Notes: generated by a model not told the origin, from the letters alone. A stretch of DNA of 56,570 nt from an uncultured Microcaldota archaeon (GCA_903851445.1 CAINOH010000020.1:1-56570), one strand, 5' to 3'; positions 1-9,066 are shown, counted from the first letter of the stretch. Translations and numbers: made by a program.

Positions 1-4
1 AAAG

Positions 5-24
5 GGCCGGCCTGCAGGCCGGCC
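5..24. repeat. Perfect 20-bp palindrome
   Basis: GGCCGGCC-TGCA-GGCCGGCC equals its own reverse complement over 20 bp with no loop. It is the first of three consecutive palindromes in the first 100 bases, downstream of the reverse-strand gene that ends at 128. No T-run follows on either strand, so a terminator role is not supported. Confidence 0.8.
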
Positions 25-28
25 ACGC

Positions 29-47
29 GGCTCCCCTAAGGGGAGCC
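29..47. repeat. 19-nt near-perfect palindrome
   Basis: GGCTCCCCT-A-AGGGGAGCC forms a 9-bp stem with a single central base. It lies 4 nt after the first palindrome. On the + strand it is followed by GAAAAAG rather than a T-run, so it is either a DNA-level dyad or a terminator for a gene outside the window. Confidence 0.75.
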
Positions 48-77
48 GAAAAAGATTTAGAATAAGTGCTGATTCAT

Positions 78-97
78 CCCACGACCTAGGTCGTGGG
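78..97. repeat. Perfect 20-bp palindrome
   Basis: CCCACGACC-TA-GGTCGTGGG is self-complementary over 20 bp. It lies 30 nt beyond the end of the small reverse-strand gene at 128-409 and is unrelated in sequence to the other two palindromes. Confidence 0.8.
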
Positions 98-127
98 TAT
101 TCTCAGCTATTGCAATAAAGCGTCGGA

Positions 128-409
128 TTATTTTTCCTGGGCGGAATTTTTCTTTCTCAACATCTCTTTTATGCTGAAGTGCACAGACGCGCCGCCAAAA
201 TAAGTTGAATCTATCTTTGGGGAATCCAACTCCCCGCCATGCTCCAAGACATTGTAAAGCAGGCGATCTCGTTCGACTTGCTGGAGTGTGACCTCCTTCT
301 GCTTCTTCAACTCTTTTGCTTTCAAAATCTTGCCAAGGCGCTCTTTCTCCGCAAGATCTTCACGTACGCGTCTTTCGAACGCATTAATTGTCAACTCTTT
401 TTTTGCCAT
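128..409 (-). CDS. Small charged protein of unknown function (93 aa)
   Basis: I do not recognise this protein. It is 93 residues, strongly charged, and the first half is Lys/Glu-rich and probably helical (residues about 10-50). There are no Cys pairs, membrane segments or signal peptide. The start is the ATG at 409. A TATA-like TTTTTTAAAT lies upstream on the reverse strand, and the promoter region is shared divergently with ileS. It is probably a real gene because the frame is intact and has its own promoter, but the function is unknown. Confidence 0.55.
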   Translation of the reverse strand: MAKKELTINAFERRVREDLAEKERLGKILKAKELKKQKEVTLQQVERDRLLYNVLEHGGELDSPKIDSTYFGGASVHFSIKEMLRKKNSAQEK

Positions 410-471
410 AAAACAGTGGATATTTCTTGATTTAAAAAAGAACGACCCTTGTCAATTTGGCACATTTCGGC

Positions 472-510
472 AGTAATAAAAGCCCGGCCGACAAAAACAG
501 ATTACATTCT
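472..510 (+). promoter_or_regulatory. Putative ileS promoter
   Basis: TAATAAAA at about 473-480 is followed about 25 nt later by ATTACATTC (501-509). This resembles the initiator seen at several other promoters in the window. It would give a leader of roughly 65 nt before the preferred GTG start. Confidence 0.45.
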
Positions 511-568
511 GATGGCCCTTCCTGATAGGGGGGCAGCGAGCCGTAAATCGGCATTGAAGGTGAGTTTT

Positions 569-3500
569 GTGGTAGGGTCACAGCCAAGCGCAAAGTCAGT
601 TCCAGCGGCGCCAACCGGTTTCACTGCAAAGTACGACCAGAAGGCAATCGAAGCCGAAGTCACCGCGATGTGGGAGAAGGAAGGCATCCCCACAAAGATT
701 TCCCAGCAGCGGGTAGGGAAGAAGACTTTTTTCCTGCTTGACGGCCCGCCGTATGCGAACGCGCAGGCTCACGTGGGCCACGTGAAGACCACCACCTGCA
801 AGGACATCTGGAGCCGCTTCAAGCTTATGCAGGGATTTGACTCGCTTTTCCTTCCAGGTTTCGATTGCCACGGACTTCCGACCGAGGTGATGGTCGAAAA
901 GGAACTCGGCATAAAGGCAAAGTCGGAGATAGAAAAGATTGGCGTCGAGAAGTTCGACAAGATGTGCCTTGAAAAGGTCACCGACACCGAGAAGGCGTGG
1001 ATGGCGTATTACCGCAACCTTGGCGCGTGGCGCGCTTACTACGAGCCGTATTTCACTTACAAGGATTCCTACATCGAGTCGGGCTGGTGGACTGCAAAGC
1101 AGCTCTATGACAAGGGCCTGATGGTCGAAGGCGAGAAACCGATTCATTGGTGTTCGCACTGCGAGACCAGCCTTTCGGGTTACGAGGTATCGGATTCCTA
1201 TAAGGAGGTCAGCGACCCGTCAATATACGTAAAGTTCCAAGTATTGGGCAAGGAGAAAGAGTTCCTGCTCGTGTGGACAACCACGCCGTGGACCCTTCCT
1301 GCTAACGTGGCTGTTGCGGTAAAAGGCGACGAGACGTATGTCAAGGTCGAGTACAGGGGGGAAAAGTTAATCCTCGCAAAGCCGCGCGTCGAGGCGGTGT
1401 TTTCGGAGCTGCTCAAGGCAAAGCCGGAGGAATACAAGATTGTTGAGGAGTTCGACGGCAGCGCGCTTGAAGGAGTTGAATACGTCCCGCTCCTGGACAC
1501 GCCGAGCCAGCAGAAGCTTGCTGGAAAGAACGCGCACAAGGTCATCCTCTCGGTCAAGGTGATGATGAACAAGAAGTACAAGAAGAAGATGACCAAGGAG
1601 GACACGAGGACCGAGGAGGAAAAGGCTGCGGATGCGAAATCAGCAAAGCAGGCAAACTCACCAAAAGACGACGCAGAAAGTCTGTCCAAGCCCGCCGAAG
1701 CAGTCGAGGAATACGAGGAATTCGTCACAATGGCAGACGGCACGGGTTTGGTGCACTGCGCGCCCGGTTGCGGGCAGAGCGACTACTTCATGGGAAAGCA
1801 CTACAACCTGCCTGCGATTTCGCCTGTTGACGTGCACGGGAAGTTCACCGCAGACGGAGGCAAGTGGGCTGGAGTGTACGTAAAGAAGGCCGACGCGGAA
1901 ATCATGAAGGACATCGAAGCGAGAGGCCTGATGTTGAATGCTGAATACAAGACGCACCGCACCACCTTGTGCTGGAGGTGCAAGACGCCGCTCATATTCC
2001 GGCTCTCGCGGCAGTGGTACCTCAAGGTCGACCCGCTCAAGGAAAAGATGCTTGCAGAGAACGCGGGAGTAAAGTGGTTCCCGGAGTTCGGGCAGGTCAA
2101 GTTCGCAAACTGGCTTTCCGACCGAGAGGACTGGTGTATCTCCCAGCAGCGCTACTGGGGAATCCCGATGCCCATCTGGGAGTGCAAGAAGTGCAATGCG
2201 AAACTGATCATCGGCTCGCGCGACGAACTGCTGCAGAACGCTGTAAAGAAGCCAGACGACCTTTCGGACCTGCACAGGCATACAGTTGACCCGATTAAGC
2301 TGCGGTGCAAGTGCGGTGGCGAGATGGAGCGCATCCACGACATATTCAACGTCTGGTTCGATTCCGGGATAGCGCCGTGGGCTTCGCTCGGCTACCCGTT
2401 CAAGAACAAGACGCTCTTTGAGAAAGTATTCCCCGTTGACCTGATTGTGGAGTCACAAGACCAGATCAGGGGGTGGTTCGACTCTTTGATGTTCGCAAGC
2501 GTAGGCGTGTTCGGCCACGCGCCGTACAAGCAAGTCGGCCTGATGGGCTGGGTGCTTGACGAGAAGGGCGAAAAGATGAGCAAGAGCCTTGGCAACGTGG
2601 TGTCGGCAACCGACGCCATAACAAAGCTCGGTGCCGATGCCCTGCGCTTCTACTACTGCTGGGAAGTGCCTCCGTGGGAAGTGCAGAAGTTCTCGTTCAA
2701 GAGCGCCGGCGAGATACAGCGGTTCCTCTCGATTCTATACAACTCGTACGTGTTCTTTGAGACGTACCTGCCTGAAAAGTTCAAGCCCGATGCGATGACC
2801 GAGGAATACTACAAGTCGCTTCCCGCGGAGGACAGGTTCACAGTATCCGCGGTGAACAACCTTGCAGAGAAGGTCACCAAGCACTTGGAGGCTTTCGAGT
2901 TCCAGCACGCAGGACGCGAACTGCTCGGCTTTACTGTTGACCAGTATTCTCGCTGGTATGTAAAGCTCATACGCGACCGCGCATCAGGAGTTGACGAGAA
3001 GTCCAAAAAACAGGCTTTCTCGACGATTTACTACGTGCTGATGAAGCTGTCCAAGCTCCTTGCACCGCTCACGCCCTTCATCTCGGAGAAGCTCTACCAG
3101 AACCTCAAGCGGCTCGATTCGAAGGAGAAGTGGCCAAGCGTGCACTTTGCGCAATACCCGGAAAAGGACGCGAAGCTTGTCGATAATTTGCTTGAGGAGC
3201 AGATGCTCTTTGCGATGCAGCTTACCGAGACCGCAAACAGCCTGCGCCAGGAAGCCAAAATCAAGCTCCGCTGGCCGATTGCAAGGATTGCAATTTCAGG
3301 GGATGAAAAGGCAAAGGACGCGTCCTACGCCCTTGGCACCATCCTCGCATCTTCAACTAACGCGATGGAAGTCTCGTTTGTTGATGAAAAGCCAGGTGGC
3401 AAGAAGTGGCTTTCCCGCGAGTTTGCAAAGGGCGCCACGCTCTACCTTGATGCCGAGATGACCCCAAAGCTTGCGATGCTTTCCGCAACGCGCGAGCTCA

Positions 3501-3739
3501 CCCGCGCAATACAGGCTGCAAGGAAGGCCGAAGGTTACGTGGTGGCCGAACGCATCGCGCTGGTGCTGCACTGCACCGACCACGGCTTCCAAAAGCACAT
3601 CGAGGCGCACGAAAAAGAAGTTGCAGTGGAAATTGGTGCGAAGTCAATCTCCTTTGGCCGCGTCGAGAAGGCGCAGGCCGAAGCCGACCTTTCCGAGCTT
3701 GCGCTTGGAACGGTCAAGGCCAGCTTTTCGAAAGCTTAA
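569..3739 (+). CDS. ileS: Isoleucyl-tRNA synthetase
   Basis: This class Ia synthetase charges tRNA-Ile. The HIGH motif appears as HVGH near residue 68 and KMSKS near residue 669. The CP1 editing domain contains the DGTGLVHCAPG-type motif, and an anticodon-binding domain follows. A highly charged insertion rich in Lys, Glu and Ala lies at about residues 330-385, inside the editing domain just before the DGTG motif; I do not recall it as usual. I chose the GTG at 569 because GGTGA (559-563) lies 5 nt upstream, matching other starts here. Alternatives are ATG 512 and GTG 560, and the first conserved residues begin well downstream. ogt follows after 19 nt, probably in the same transcript. Confidence 0.93.
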   Translation: MVGSQPSAKSVPAAPTGFTAKYDQKAIEAEVTAMWEKEGIPTKISQQRVGKKTFFLLDGPPYANAQAHVGHVKTTTCKDIWSRFKLMQGFDSLFLPGFDCHGLPTEVMVEKELGIKAKSEIEKIGVEKFDKMCLEKVTDTEKAWMAYYRNLGAWRAYYEPYFTYKDSYIESGWWTAKQLYDKGLMVEGEKPIHWCSHCETSLSGYEVSDSYKEVSDPSIYVKFQVLGKEKEFLLVWTTTPWTLPANVAVAVKGDETYVKVEYRGEKLILAKPRVEAVFSELLKAKPEEYKIVEEFDGSALEGVEYVPLLDTPSQQKLAGKNAHKVILSVKVMMNKKYKKKMTKEDTRTEEEKAADAKSAKQANSPKDDAESLSKPAEAVEEYEEFVTMADGTGLVHCAPGCGQSDYFMGKHYNLPAISPVDVHGKFTADGGKWAGVYVKKADAEIMKDIEARGLMLNAEYKTHRTTLCWRCKTPLIFRLSRQWYLKVDPLKEKMLAENAGVKWFPEFGQVKFANWLSDREDWCISQQRYWGIPMPIWECKKCNAKLIIGSRDELLQNAVKKPDDLSDLHRHTVDPIKLRCKCGGEMERIHDIFNVWFDSGIAPWASLGYPFKNKTLFEKVFPVDLIVESQDQIRGWFDSLMFASVGVFGHAPYKQVGLMGWVLDEKGEKMSKSLGNVVSATDAITKLGADALRFYYCWEVPPWEVQKFSFKSAGEIQRFLSILYNSYVFFETYLPEKFKPDAMTEEYYKSLPAEDRFTVSAVNNLAEKVTKHLEAFEFQHAGRELLGFTVDQYSRWYVKLIRDRASGVDEKSKKQAFSTIYYVLMKLSKLLAPLTPFISEKLYQNLKRLDSKEKWPSVHFAQYPEKDAKLVDNLLEEQMLFAMQLTETANSLRQEAKIKLRWPIARIAISGDEKAKDASYALGTILASSTNAMEVSFVDEKPGGKKWLSREFAKGATLYLDAEMTPKLAMLSATRELTRAIQAARKAEGYVVAERIALVLHCTDHGFQKHIEAHEKEVAVEIGAKSISFGRVEKAQAEADLSELALGTVKASFSKA

Positions 3740-3758
3740 GCGAAACGAGGAAGAAAAG

Positions 3759-4076
3759 ATGACAGCAAGAAAAACGGCCTTTGCACAAAGGGTCTTTGCC
3801 GCTGTCTCCAGAATCCCGAAAGGAAAAACCGCCACTTATTCGCAGATTGCCAAGGCTGCCGGAAGCCCGAAGGCGGCCCGCGCGGTTGGAAATATATTGG
3901 CAAGAAACCCGCACCCAATCAAGGTCCCCTGCCACAGGATTATACGCGCGGACGGCTCGGTCAGGGGCTATCTTGGCAAAAAGGATTCTGTTCGAAAAAC
4001 TAGGCTCCTGGAAAAAGAAGGCGTAAAAATAAGGAACGAGAAAGTGGAGAAAAAATATTTCCACTGGCCAAACTGA
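3759..4076 (+). CDS. ogt: Short Ogt/AGT-like DNA alkyltransferase domain protein (105 aa)
   Basis: This matches the C-terminal DNA-binding and active-site domain of O6-alkylguanine-DNA alkyltransferases. The helix-turn-helix region is about residues 24-50 and the methyl-acceptor motif PCHR has its cysteine at residue 58. The family transfers an alkyl group from damaged guanine to that cysteine in a suicide reaction. At 105 residues it lacks the N-terminal domain of classical Ogt/MGMT but keeps the cysteine, so it is not an alkyltransferase-like protein with a substituted active site. It starts 19 nt after ileS and converges with pepA, whose end abuts it. Confidence 0.85.
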   Translation: MTARKTAFAQRVFAAVSRIPKGKTATYSQIAKAAGSPKAARAVGNILARNPHPIKVPCHRIIRADGSVRGYLGKKDSVRKTRLLEKEGVKIRNEKVEKKYFHWPN

Positions 4077-5525
4077 TTATTTCCCGGAATGGTCCAGCAG
4101 ATACTGCGTGCAAAGCCGCACTCCGACCCCTGTCGGGCCCCACGCGTAGTAGTTGCGTACTGCAAGGGTCGTCTGGTAGGCGGTTCCGGCAATGTCAAGG
4201 TGCGCCCAAGGCCACTTGCCTATGAAGTTCTTCAAAAAGAACGCGGGAGTAATAGTGCTTCCCTCCCCTCCGGGTTCTGCCGTGTTCTTTATGTCGGCCT
4301 GCTTTCCTGCAATCATCTGCTCGAATTCGGGAAACATGGGCAGCCGCCAGACGCGCTCGCCGGTCTTGAAGCTGGCCTTTTCGATTTCAGCTGCAAGTTT
4401 GTCATCTGTTGCCAACAGACCGGAGGCTACTGAGCCAAGGGCAATCACGCACGCGCCGGTAAGAGTGGCAAGGTCGATTACTGACTTTGCATCAGGATAC
4501 TTGTCGCGGGCGTAGGAGAGCGCGTCGGCAAGCACCAGCCGGCCTTCCGCATCGGTGTTGAATATCTCGATTGACTTCCCGCCGGAGCGGATGATGTCGC
4601 CAGGCCTGCAGGCGGTGCCTGAGGGCATGTTCTCGGCAAGCCCGATTATGCCCACCACGCGGGCGTTCGGCTTGAGCTCGGAAACCGCTTTCATTATGCC
4701 GAGAATAGCGCACGCGCCGGACTTGTCCCACTTCATCTTCTCCATTTCCCGGCTTGGCTTGATTGAGATTCCGCCAGAATCGAAAGTGATTCCCTTCCCT
4801 ACAAACACGAACGGGTCCTTTGCGGAAGCCTTGGGTGCAGGCGCGTATTCCATTACCACTAGCCTGCCGGGCGTCTTGGAGCCGCCTCCGACGTATTCGA
4901 TCCCGTGCAGGCCCATCTTGGCAAGCTCTGCAACGTTGATCACCTTGCACGAAAAGCCGGACTTCTTTGAAAGCTCGATTGCCTTCTGCGCCATGAACTC
5001 GGGGTTGGCCACGTTGCCGGGCTCGTTGTTTATGTCGCGCGCGTAATTGGCTGCCTGCGCCATTACTCTCCCGAGCTTGATGCCATCCTCGGCTTTTTGC
5101 GCAGACTTGGACGCCTTGAGGAATGCGGTCTTTCCCTCGGACGAGGGGTTGTCGTCCTTCTTTTCCTTGTATTTTGTAAACTCGTAGGATGCAAGAAGCG
5201 CGCCCTCCACAAAGTTGCGGGCTGCGACGAAGTCGTCCGCCTTCTCGAACGCCGGAAGCTTCACGATGAAAGTCTTTGCAGAGGTCTTCTTGGACGCGCA
5301 GACAAGCGTTGCAGCTGCCTGGCGGATTTTTTCGTCCTCGAACTCGGCCTTCTTCCCAAGGCCGACGAGGATGGTAACCTTGTCCTTTCTGAGAATGGAT
5401 GCTTCCCCTGCCTTTCCGGTAAAGTCTTCCTTGGAGAACGTGATGCCGTCGGCCTTCTCGCCTTCGAAAAGCATTATCGCCTCGGCCTCGGCCTTGGTCC
5501 CGTCCTTGTAGATGCTGATTTCCAT
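4077..5525 (-). CDS. pepA: Leucyl aminopeptidase (M17 family)
   Basis: This 482-residue cytosolic metallo-aminopeptidase removes N-terminal residues from peptides. The C-terminal catalytic domain shows the M17 signatures: GKGITFDSGG with metal and catalytic residues, a DKSGA stretch, and NTDAEGRLVLADAL, the family fingerprint. The N-terminal third is the variable macro-like domain. An SD, GGTGG, lies 6 nt upstream of the ATG. The family normally forms hexamers with two divalent metals. The gene stands alone in its operon and converges with ogt. Confidence 0.95.
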   Translation of the reverse strand: MEISIYKDGTKAEAEAIMLFEGEKADGITFSKEDFTGKAGEASILRKDKVTILVGLGKKAEFEDEKIRQAAATLVCASKKTSAKTFIVKLPAFEKADDFVAARNFVEGALLASYEFTKYKEKKDDNPSSEGKTAFLKASKSAQKAEDGIKLGRVMAQAANYARDINNEPGNVANPEFMAQKAIELSKKSGFSCKVINVAELAKMGLHGIEYVGGGSKTPGRLVVMEYAPAPKASAKDPFVFVGKGITFDSGGISIKPSREMEKMKWDKSGACAILGIMKAVSELKPNARVVGIIGLAENMPSGTACRPGDIIRSGGKSIEIFNTDAEGRLVLADALSYARDKYPDAKSVIDLATLTGACVIALGSVASGLLATDDKLAAEIEKASFKTGERVWRLPMFPEFEQMIAGKQADIKNTAEPGGEGSTITPAFFLKNFIGKWPWAHLDIAGTAYQTTLAVRNYYAWGPTGVGVRLCTQYLLDHSGK

Positions 5526-5564
5526 TGGTAACCACCGTAAGAGAAATTAACAAAAGGGATTAGG

Positions 5565-6242
5565 CTAGTTGGCTTTTTCTTCCAATCGGTCGTAGCCTGC
5601 AAGCCAATAACAGAATATCAGCACAGTCGCATAGCCGAGCGCAAGCTGGCCGAACTCGGGGGTTGCCGGAAGCCCCGCGGTGTTGGTGTAGGCCCATATC
5701 CCAAGCGTGGTTCCGCAGACTTCGAGCACAAGGCCCATTATGGAACCGAATGCGAAGAACATGGTCGGCAGCGTCGAGGAGGCACGCGTGTAGACGTACG
5801 GCCCGGCTGCTGCAAAGAGCATCGTCACGCCCCAGAAGTTGTACTGGATGGCCACCAAAAGCAACGCGATTGCGTTTGCACCTACCGCAACCCACTCTTC
5901 GACCTTGCGGAAAACCGGGATGAGGGAAACTATGTACCAGCCGAGCACCGCCCAGCCCATCGCCACCCACATTGGCAGGCTTGGGTGGCCAACATAATGG
6001 TAGAAACCGGAGGCCACGTTGGCCGTTTCAAAGGCGAATGCAAACGTCGAGAGGATTACCATGAGCCTGCGTCCGCGCATGTCGCTCTTGAACAGGAACA
6101 CGTAGGCAAAGACCGCGCCGATGAAGAGGTTGGCAGCGTCGTGGCCGTAAGGAAGCACAAAGATGAACGTCGCGGGTATGAGCAGGAGCGGGAGGCATAC
6201 CTTGATTATGTCCGAGACCAAGCTCGATTTTTCCTTAGCCAT
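5565..6242 (-). CDS. Multi-pass membrane protein, possibly carotenoid-biosynthesis related
   Basis: About 225 residues with six to seven hydrophobic segments. The stretch around GFYHY and the Trp/Tyr-rich helices faintly recall the CruF/carotenoid biosynthesis membrane family, but that is recognition from memory and weak. Stronger context is that it starts just after a geranylgeranyl-reductase-like gene on the same strand, so the two are probably co-transcribed. That suggests a job in isoprenoid lipid or carotenoid metabolism. I used the ATG at 6242; an upstream TTG at 6269 would nearly touch the preceding stop. Confidence 0.6.
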   Translation of the reverse strand: MAKEKSSLVSDIIKVCLPLLLIPATFIFVLPYGHDAANLFIGAVFAYVFLFKSDMRGRRLMVILSTFAFAFETANVASGFYHYVGHPSLPMWVAMGWAVLGWYIVSLIPVFRKVEEWVAVGANAIALLLVAIQYNFWGVTMLFAAAGPYVYTRASSTLPTMFFAFGSIMGLVLEVCGTTLGIWAYTNTAGLPATPEFGQLALGYATVLIFCYWLAGYDRLEEKAN

Positions 6243-6269
6243 AAAGCACTGCGCCCCCGTTTTTTCCAA

Positions 6270-7523
6270 TCAGGCGAAAAGCATCTTGAGGTAGAACATG
6301 GGCGAGGTGTAGCCCTTCCGCGCCTCCTCGTTTACGAACGAGCCGGAAATCATCTCGCGAATCTCCGGGCTCCTGGAGGCCTTGCCGATTACCAAGTTGA
6401 GCAGGAAAGTGAACTTTCCGTAGCGCTGCATGTTGTAGCTGATGTCGACTTCGTGCCCAAGCTCGTCCCACAGCCGGTCGTAGTACTGCTTGAGGAACTT
6501 TTCGGAAAAATCGTTTGCTGCAAAAGCCTCGTTGATTACCTGCGAAGCGTAATAGCCGCTTGTGAGCGCGTTTCCCATGCCCTCTCCGGTGAACGGGTCA
6601 ACCAAGCTTGCAGCGTCTCCGACAAGCAGGTATCCTTCGCCATAGCTTTTCTTCCTCTGGCTTGCAAGCGGAAGGTTCCAGCCCTTGATTGGCGAAACTC
6701 GCTTGGCGTCCTTGAACCTTTCCTTGAAGAGCGGGTCGTTTGCGATTATGTCTTCCATCAGCGTGGACAGGTTGATCTTGTGCTTTCGCACGTCGCTTAC
6801 AAGCATGCCCAGGCCGACGTTGGCCTTGCCGTCATCGGACGGGAATACCCAGAAGTACCCTGGAAGGACTTTCTTGTTGAAGTGGAGCTCGATTGCGTCT
6901 GAGACGTCCTTTACTCCCGTGTAATATGCCCGGACCGCCAGGCACCAGTGCTTGGGGTCGTTCTCCGGAAGGCCGACCTTGCGTGCGACAACGCTGTTTG
7001 CGCCGTCAGCGCCTACCACCACTTTTGCGTAGAACTCCTGCTGCTTGCCATCGGCTGACTTTGCAATCACGCCGATTACGGACTTGCCGTCCTCGCCAAA
7101 AATCAGGTCCATTACCTCGGTGTTCTCAAGGGTGGTGACATTCGCTTTGGACTTCGCGTTCTGGAAGTATATGTTGTCCGAAATCTCGCGCCTGCACACG
7201 AAACCGGCCTCCTTGGTGCCGTCGGCCTTCGCAGGCACTTCGATGCGCACGTATGCGCCGTTTGGCGAGGAGAACCCGATTGCGTTGACGATTGCATTGG
7301 GCGTCTTGGATATCTTCTCGTAAAGCCCGAGCTTCTTTATGATGTGCATCGACTTTCCGGAGATTGCGTCGCCACAAGTCTTGTCGCGCGGGAACCTTAC
7401 CTTGTCCAGGAACAGAACAGTCTTGCCTGCGTCGGAAAGGAAAGCTGCAGTTGACGCGCCGCCGGGTCCGCCGCCGCAGACTATGACGTCAAACTCGCTT
7501 GTGAAAGCCTTACCCTCAACCAT
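6270..7523 (-). CDS. Geranylgeranyl reductase family FAD-dependent oxidoreductase
   Basis: This 417-residue flavoprotein begins with a Rossmann FAD-binding motif (CGGGPGGAS near residue 15) and a following RFPRDKTCGDAISG stretch typical of the geranylgeranyl reductase/FixC-like family. A second FAD motif, GDAASLVDPFTGEGM, lies in the C-terminal half. In archaea these enzymes saturate the double bonds of digeranylgeranylglycerol lipids, which is the likely role here; other isoprenoid substrates are possible. I chose ATG 7523 because GAGGGTG lies 8 nt upstream; TTG 7529 would be too close to that SD. The gene is followed by the membrane protein at 5565-6242. Confidence 0.88.
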   Translation of the reverse strand: MVEGKAFTSEFDVIVCGGGPGGASTAAFLSDAGKTVLFLDKVRFPRDKTCGDAISGKSMHIIKKLGLYEKISKTPNAIVNAIGFSSPNGAYVRIEVPAKADGTKEAGFVCRREISDNIYFQNAKSKANVTTLENTEVMDLIFGEDGKSVIGVIAKSADGKQQEFYAKVVVGADGANSVVARKVGLPENDPKHWCLAVRAYYTGVKDVSDAIELHFNKKVLPGYFWVFPSDDGKANVGLGMLVSDVRKHKINLSTLMEDIIANDPLFKERFKDAKRVSPIKGWNLPLASQRKKSYGEGYLLVGDAASLVDPFTGEGMGNALTSGYYASQVINEAFAANDFSEKFLKQYYDRLWDELGHEVDISYNMQRYGKFTFLLNLVIGKASRSPEIREMISGSFVNEEARKGYTSPMFYLKMLFA

Positions 7524-7702
7524 TGCCAATGCACCCTCATTTGAAAAGTTGGAAAAGAACGGAATGAAAACGTTATGATACTACTTTCGAAAAGGCCATT
7601 TAACCTTTTTTCGATTCCCCAAAACCGGCCAAAAAAAAGCCGAAAATAAAAAATGAAAAAAGAGGAAAGGGTTTTCGGGCACCGACCCGAAAGCGCCGGG
7701 AA

Positions 7703-8437
7703 CTACCTCTTGCCAGCTGCCGCCTTCTTGGCGTCGCCTGCAGCAGGGGCCTTGGCTTCGCCTTCCGCAGGTGCGGCTGCTGCAGCGGTCCCTGCCGCAA
7801 CTGTTGCGGCTGCTGCTGCGGCTTCCTCGGCCTTCTTCTTTTCCTCTGCAGTCTCCTTCTTCTTGAACACAACCGCCGCGGTCTTGCTCTTCATCATGTT
7901 GACCGGGTCCTTGGTGATGTCCTTAATGTCAAGCGTGTATACTCCGGAGAGTTTGCGCATCGCCATGTCAAAGGCTTTCTTTACTGCTGGAAGGCCCTTT
8001 GCTGCTACGCGGGCGCGGAACAGGCGCTCCCCAACGTGTATGTGAACAAGCCGGCCCTTTGGCGAGCCGAAAGCCTGCTTCATGCCCTTGGAGATACGGT
8101 CTGCGCCGGCCACACCGAGCGCGGTGTGCTCCCGGACAACGACGTGCGGGTATTTGAGAACAGTGAAGTAATAGTTCGTCGCCATGAGCTCCTTTTCAAG
8201 CCGCTTGTTCGCAGCCTGCCGCGCAGCCTCGATTGCGTTGTCGCGAAGCGCCAGGTTGCGTCCGCAAATCATGTCAACCTCGAGCTCGTAATACTTGTCC
8301 GCGCCCATGTGGTACTGGCGTATCTTCGGCCGCGGCGCTCCCTTGATGTAGCTCTTGCGGGGCTTTTTCTGCGACAGCCTGGTCCAAATCTGCTTTGACT
8401 TGAGGTCGCGAACAGTCCTTGATGGCCTTAAACCCAT
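7703..8437 (-). CDS. rpl10e: Ribosomal protein L10e (uL16)
   Basis: This is the large-subunit uL16 protein, which sits near the peptidyl-transferase centre and tRNA corridor. The start MGLRPSRTVRDL, the GADKYYELEVDMICGR region and the FGSPKGRLVHIHVGE stretch are family hallmarks. The body (about 180 residues) is followed by an unusual tail of about 60 residues made almost entirely of Ala, Lys and Glu. That tail is likely disordered and absent from most homologues I know. An SD, AGGTGA, lies 6 nt before the ATG. Confidence 0.95.
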   Translation of the reverse strand: MGLRPSRTVRDLKSKQIWTRLSQKKPRKSYIKGAPRPKIRQYHMGADKYYELEVDMICGRNLALRDNAIEAARQAANKRLEKELMATNYYFTVLKYPHVVVREHTALGVAGADRISKGMKQAFGSPKGRLVHIHVGERLFRARVAAKGLPAVKKAFDMAMRKLSGVYTLDIKDITKDPVNMMKSKTAAVVFKKKETAEEKKKAEEAAAAAATVAAGTAAAAAPAEGEAKAPAAGDAKKAAAGKR

Positions 8438-8650
8438 AAAAATTCACCTTTGTTGAAACGTCCAAAATGCAAATGTCGCGGTAAGAATACGGTGCTTTGT
8501 ATAAAGAGCCCCAAACGCCCGCTTTTGCCATTGTGGCAGAGAACATTACTAGTAGCAACCAATGTTTTTATTGATTCCTTTAAAGCCCAGATGACGGAAT
8601 AACCGCAAACCGCCAGGGAATGCCTCCCAAGTTTTGGCCATCTGCAACAC

Positions 8651-8680
8651 TAATTTAAGCTTAGGCGCGAGTTACTACTC
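8651..8680 (+). promoter_or_regulatory. Promoter for a leaderless gene
   Basis: TAATTTAAG (8651-8659) is followed by GTTACTACTC (8671-8680), with the ATG at 8683. The spacing predicts transcription starting within a few bases of the start codon. The TTACTAC element recurs at other promoters in the window. Confidence 0.5.
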
Positions 8681-8682
8681 AT

Positions 8683-9057
8683 ATGGCCATGCTTGACTTT
8701 CTCAAAAAACCGGAGCCTACCACCCCCCAGCTTACGGCAGAGAAAACCGTGTACAGGCACAGGGTCGAGGAGCTGCGCACGTACTTTGCGCACACCAAGC
8801 TTCCGCAGGAGCAGATTGACGCACAGACTTACATTTTCCTCCGCGAGTTCTTCAAAAAGTTCTTTGCAATGGATGCCAAGACGCCAATGGAGGCCATATC
8901 CCAGATTCAGGCGTCAACCGCAAGCGAGGATGCGAAGACCCGTGGCATCGAGCTTTACAAGCAGTACTCGCAGTTTGAGCGCATGAAAATAACCGCAGGG
9001 AACACCCAGCTGAACAAGTTCCTTCTTGCCTGCAATGATATACTTGACTCACTCTAA
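8683..9057 (+). CDS. Hypothetical protein, helical (124 aa)
   Basis: I do not recognise this protein. It is 124 residues, predicted mostly alpha-helical from its composition, with no cysteines except one near the C-terminus, no signal peptide and no membrane segment. The segment of residues 40-65, rich in Phe and Lys around the FLREFFKKFF stretch, looks like an amphipathic helix. The gene appears leaderless. It is convergent with the ncs6 operon, whose end lies 9 nt away. It is probably cytoplasmic. Confidence 0.7.
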   Translation: MAMLDFLKKPEPTTPQLTAEKTVYRHRVEELRTYFAHTKLPQEQIDAQTYIFLREFFKKFFAMDAKTPMEAISQIQASTASEDAKTRGIELYKQYSQFERMKITAGNTQLNKFLLACNDILDSL

Positions 9058-9066
9058 GTGCACAAC

